Assembly: GCA_030696045.1 (NCBI GenBank) | Contig: JAUYNO010000092.1 | Location: 1 to 64,000 of the forward strand | From: Stagnimonas sp. | GTDB lineage: Bacteria > Pseudomonadota > Gammaproteobacteria > Nevskiales > Nevskiaceae | DNA: 64,000 nucleotides | Direction of reading: 5' to 3' | In this document: positions 62,940 to 64,000 of the stretch, one piece after another | Numbering within the stretch: position 1 is the first letter of the stretch | How the letters are laid out: each line of letters begins with the position of its first letter | Made by a program: the position numbers and the translations under genes | The notes under the pieces: model-generated | Databases searched by the model: none | The model's input: the letters and a program-made list of their open reading frames with translations, nothing else | What the model was told of the DNA's origin: nothing

Positions 62940-64000
62940 TCGTCGCCGTCTCCCGCCTCTGGCGCATCCACGCCGTCATTCGCCGCTACCGCCTGCAGGA
63001 GCTGTGGAACGGCAAGCCGGCCAGTGACCCGCGCCCGCGCGGCGAGCGCCTGCGGCTGGCGCTGCAGGAACTCGGCACGGTGTTCATCAAGTTCGGCCAG
63101 GCATTGTCGACGCGGCCGGATGTGCTGCCGCCGGACATCGCCGGCGAGCTGATGAAGCTGCAGGACCAGGTGCCACCATTCCCGACCGCCGAGGCGCGGG
63201 CGCTGATCGAGGCAGAGCTGGGCAAGCCCATCGCCGAGCTGTTCGCCCGCTTCGACGACGAGCCGCTGGCCTCGGCCTCGGTGGCCCAGGTGCATACCGC
63301 GCAACTGCCGGGTGAGGGCGGCATCGAGGTCTGCGTCAAGGTGATCCGGCCGGGGATCGAGAAATTCATCGCCAAGGACATCGCCCTGCTGCGCAGCCTG
63401 GCCGGCTGGGTCGAGCGCCTGCATCCGGAAGGCTCGCGCCTGCAGCCGGTCGCCATCGTCGCCGAGTACGAGAAGACGCTCTACGACGAACTGGACCTGG
63501 CGCGCGAGGGTGCCAATGCCGCCCAGCTGCGCCGCAACTGGCTGGGCAGCGAGCTGATCTATCACCCCCTGGTGTTCTGGGACTACACGCGTGGCAAGGT
63601 GCTGACCCTGGAGCGCCTGTACGGGCATTCGGTGCGCGAGCTGGACCACTTCCGCGCGCTCGGCGTCGACTTCTCGGTGCTCGCCGGGCGTGGCGTCGAG
63701 ATCTTCTTCAAGCAGGTGTTCCGCGACAATTTCTTCCACGCCGACATGCACCCCGGCAACATCTTCGTCGATGTCAGCAACCCCCGGCGGCCGAGCTATC
63801 TGGCGCTGGACTTCGGCATCGTCGGCCAGCTCACGGCGCAGGACCAGCGCTACCTGGCCGAGAACTTTCTCGCCTTCTTCAACCGCGACTACAAGCGCAT
63901 CGCCGAGCTGCATGTCGAGAGCGGCTGGATCCCCGAGGGCACCCGGGTCGAGGATTTCGAGAGCGCGATCCGCACCGTCTGCGAGCCGATCTTCGGCCGG
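62936..64000 (+). CDS. ubiB: Ubiquinone biosynthesis protein UbiB (5' part)
   Basis: The frame from ATG 62936 runs off the right edge after 355 codons with no stop; full-length UbiB has about 550. It shows the ABC1/ADCK kinase-like fold: the KxGQ motif FIKFGQALSTRPDVLP, the Ala/Ser-rich nucleotide loop ASASVAQVHTAQLP, KVIRPGIEKFIAKDIALL, catalytic DMHPGNIFVD and LDFGIVGQL. UbiB is an ATPase needed for ubiquinone hydroxylation steps and is anchored by C-terminal helices beyond this window. Confidence 0.96.
   Translation, partial: MIVAVSRLWRIHAVIRRYRLQELWNGKPASDPRPRGERLRLALQELGTVFIKFGQALSTRPDVLPPDIAGELMKLQDQVPPFPTAEARALIEAELGKPIAELFARFDDEPLASASVAQVHTAQLPGEGGIEVCVKVIRPGIEKFIAKDIALLRSLAGWVERLHPEGSRLQPVAIVAEYEKTLYDELDLAREGANAAQLRRNWLGSELIYHPLVFWDYTRGKVLTLERLYGHSVRELDHFRALGVDFSVLAGRGVEIFFKQVFRDNFFHADMHPGNIFVDVSNPRRPSYLALDFGIVGQLTAQDQRYLAENFLAFFNRDYKRIAELHVESGWIPEGTRVEDFESAIRTVCEPIFGR

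Overview
The window is 64 kb of GC-rich (roughly 68-70 % by eye), gene-dense bacterial chromosome. Gene content points to a Gammaproteobacterium, most likely order Lysobacterales (Xanthomonadales). The grounds are outer-membrane genes (waaA, lpxL, TolC, BtuB), the ubiE-ubiJ-ubiB block typical of Gammaproteobacteria, and GTAG-headed hairpin repeats like the SMAG/REP elements of xanthomonads. No rRNA or tRNA gene, phage, IS element or CRISPR array was seen. Taxonomy is inferred from family knowledge, not from a search.

Layout. 1-4.8 kb: a 3' gene fragment, a WYL regulator, small unknown genes, an XRE/MmyB regulator divergent from a degenerate alpha/beta hydrolase, and a beta-class GST. 4.8-10.3 kb: envelope genes (ligase-associated exonuclease, waaA, lpxL, then a TPR protein and an L,D-transpeptidase-family protein sharing the same C-terminal NTF2-like domain). 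10.4-16.2 kb: a promoter, a 40-codon leader ORF and two strong stem-loops ahead of an Atm1-type ABC exporter, then an acyltransferase/epimerase pair, Dps and a lone OppF-type ATPase. 16.2-16.6 kb: a solitary integron gene cassette with its attC site and no integrase. 16.6-22.5 kb: M48 lipoprotein protease, cold-shock protein, dienoyl-CoA-reductase-like SDR, M14 carboxypeptidase, a helical-repeat protein and HisN. 22.5-25.6 kb: a B12 module (cobalamin riboswitch, btuB, PduO-type adenosyltransferase). 25.6-29.8 kb: two aldo/keto reductases, an SDR and a divergent LysR regulator, of lower GC than the surroundings. 30-34.4 kb: ArsC-like protein and a large secreted GloVer-repeat protein. 34.5-40.6 kb: iron alcohol dehydrogenase, then a divergent TetR-TolC / EmrA-EmrB efflux locus around a palindromic operator. 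40.6-45.1 kb: two hotdog thioesterases, an M20 peptidase and duplicated small lipoproteins. 45.1-53 kb: phenylalanine/tyrosine degradation (phhA, hppD, hmgA, fah, maiA) with a divergent Lrp-type regulator. 53-61.5 kb: assorted enzymes, MltD and glycerol kinase. 61.5-64 kb: ubiquinone genes ubiE-ubiJ-ubiB, the last running off the end.

How the genes work together. The aromatic cluster covers phenylalanine to fumarate plus acetoacetate, except for a tyrosine aminotransferase and the pterin-recycling enzyme, which must lie elsewhere. BtuB import and adenosylation make a cobalamin salvage route under riboswitch control. Two secreted proteins carry Gly-rich stretch/TM/Arg tails like GlyGly-CTERM signals, predicting a rhombosortase and type II secretion elsewhere. 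The observations most worth a second look are the lone cassette at 16.2-16.6 kb and the leader-ORF/double-hairpin arrangement at 10.4-10.7 kb.
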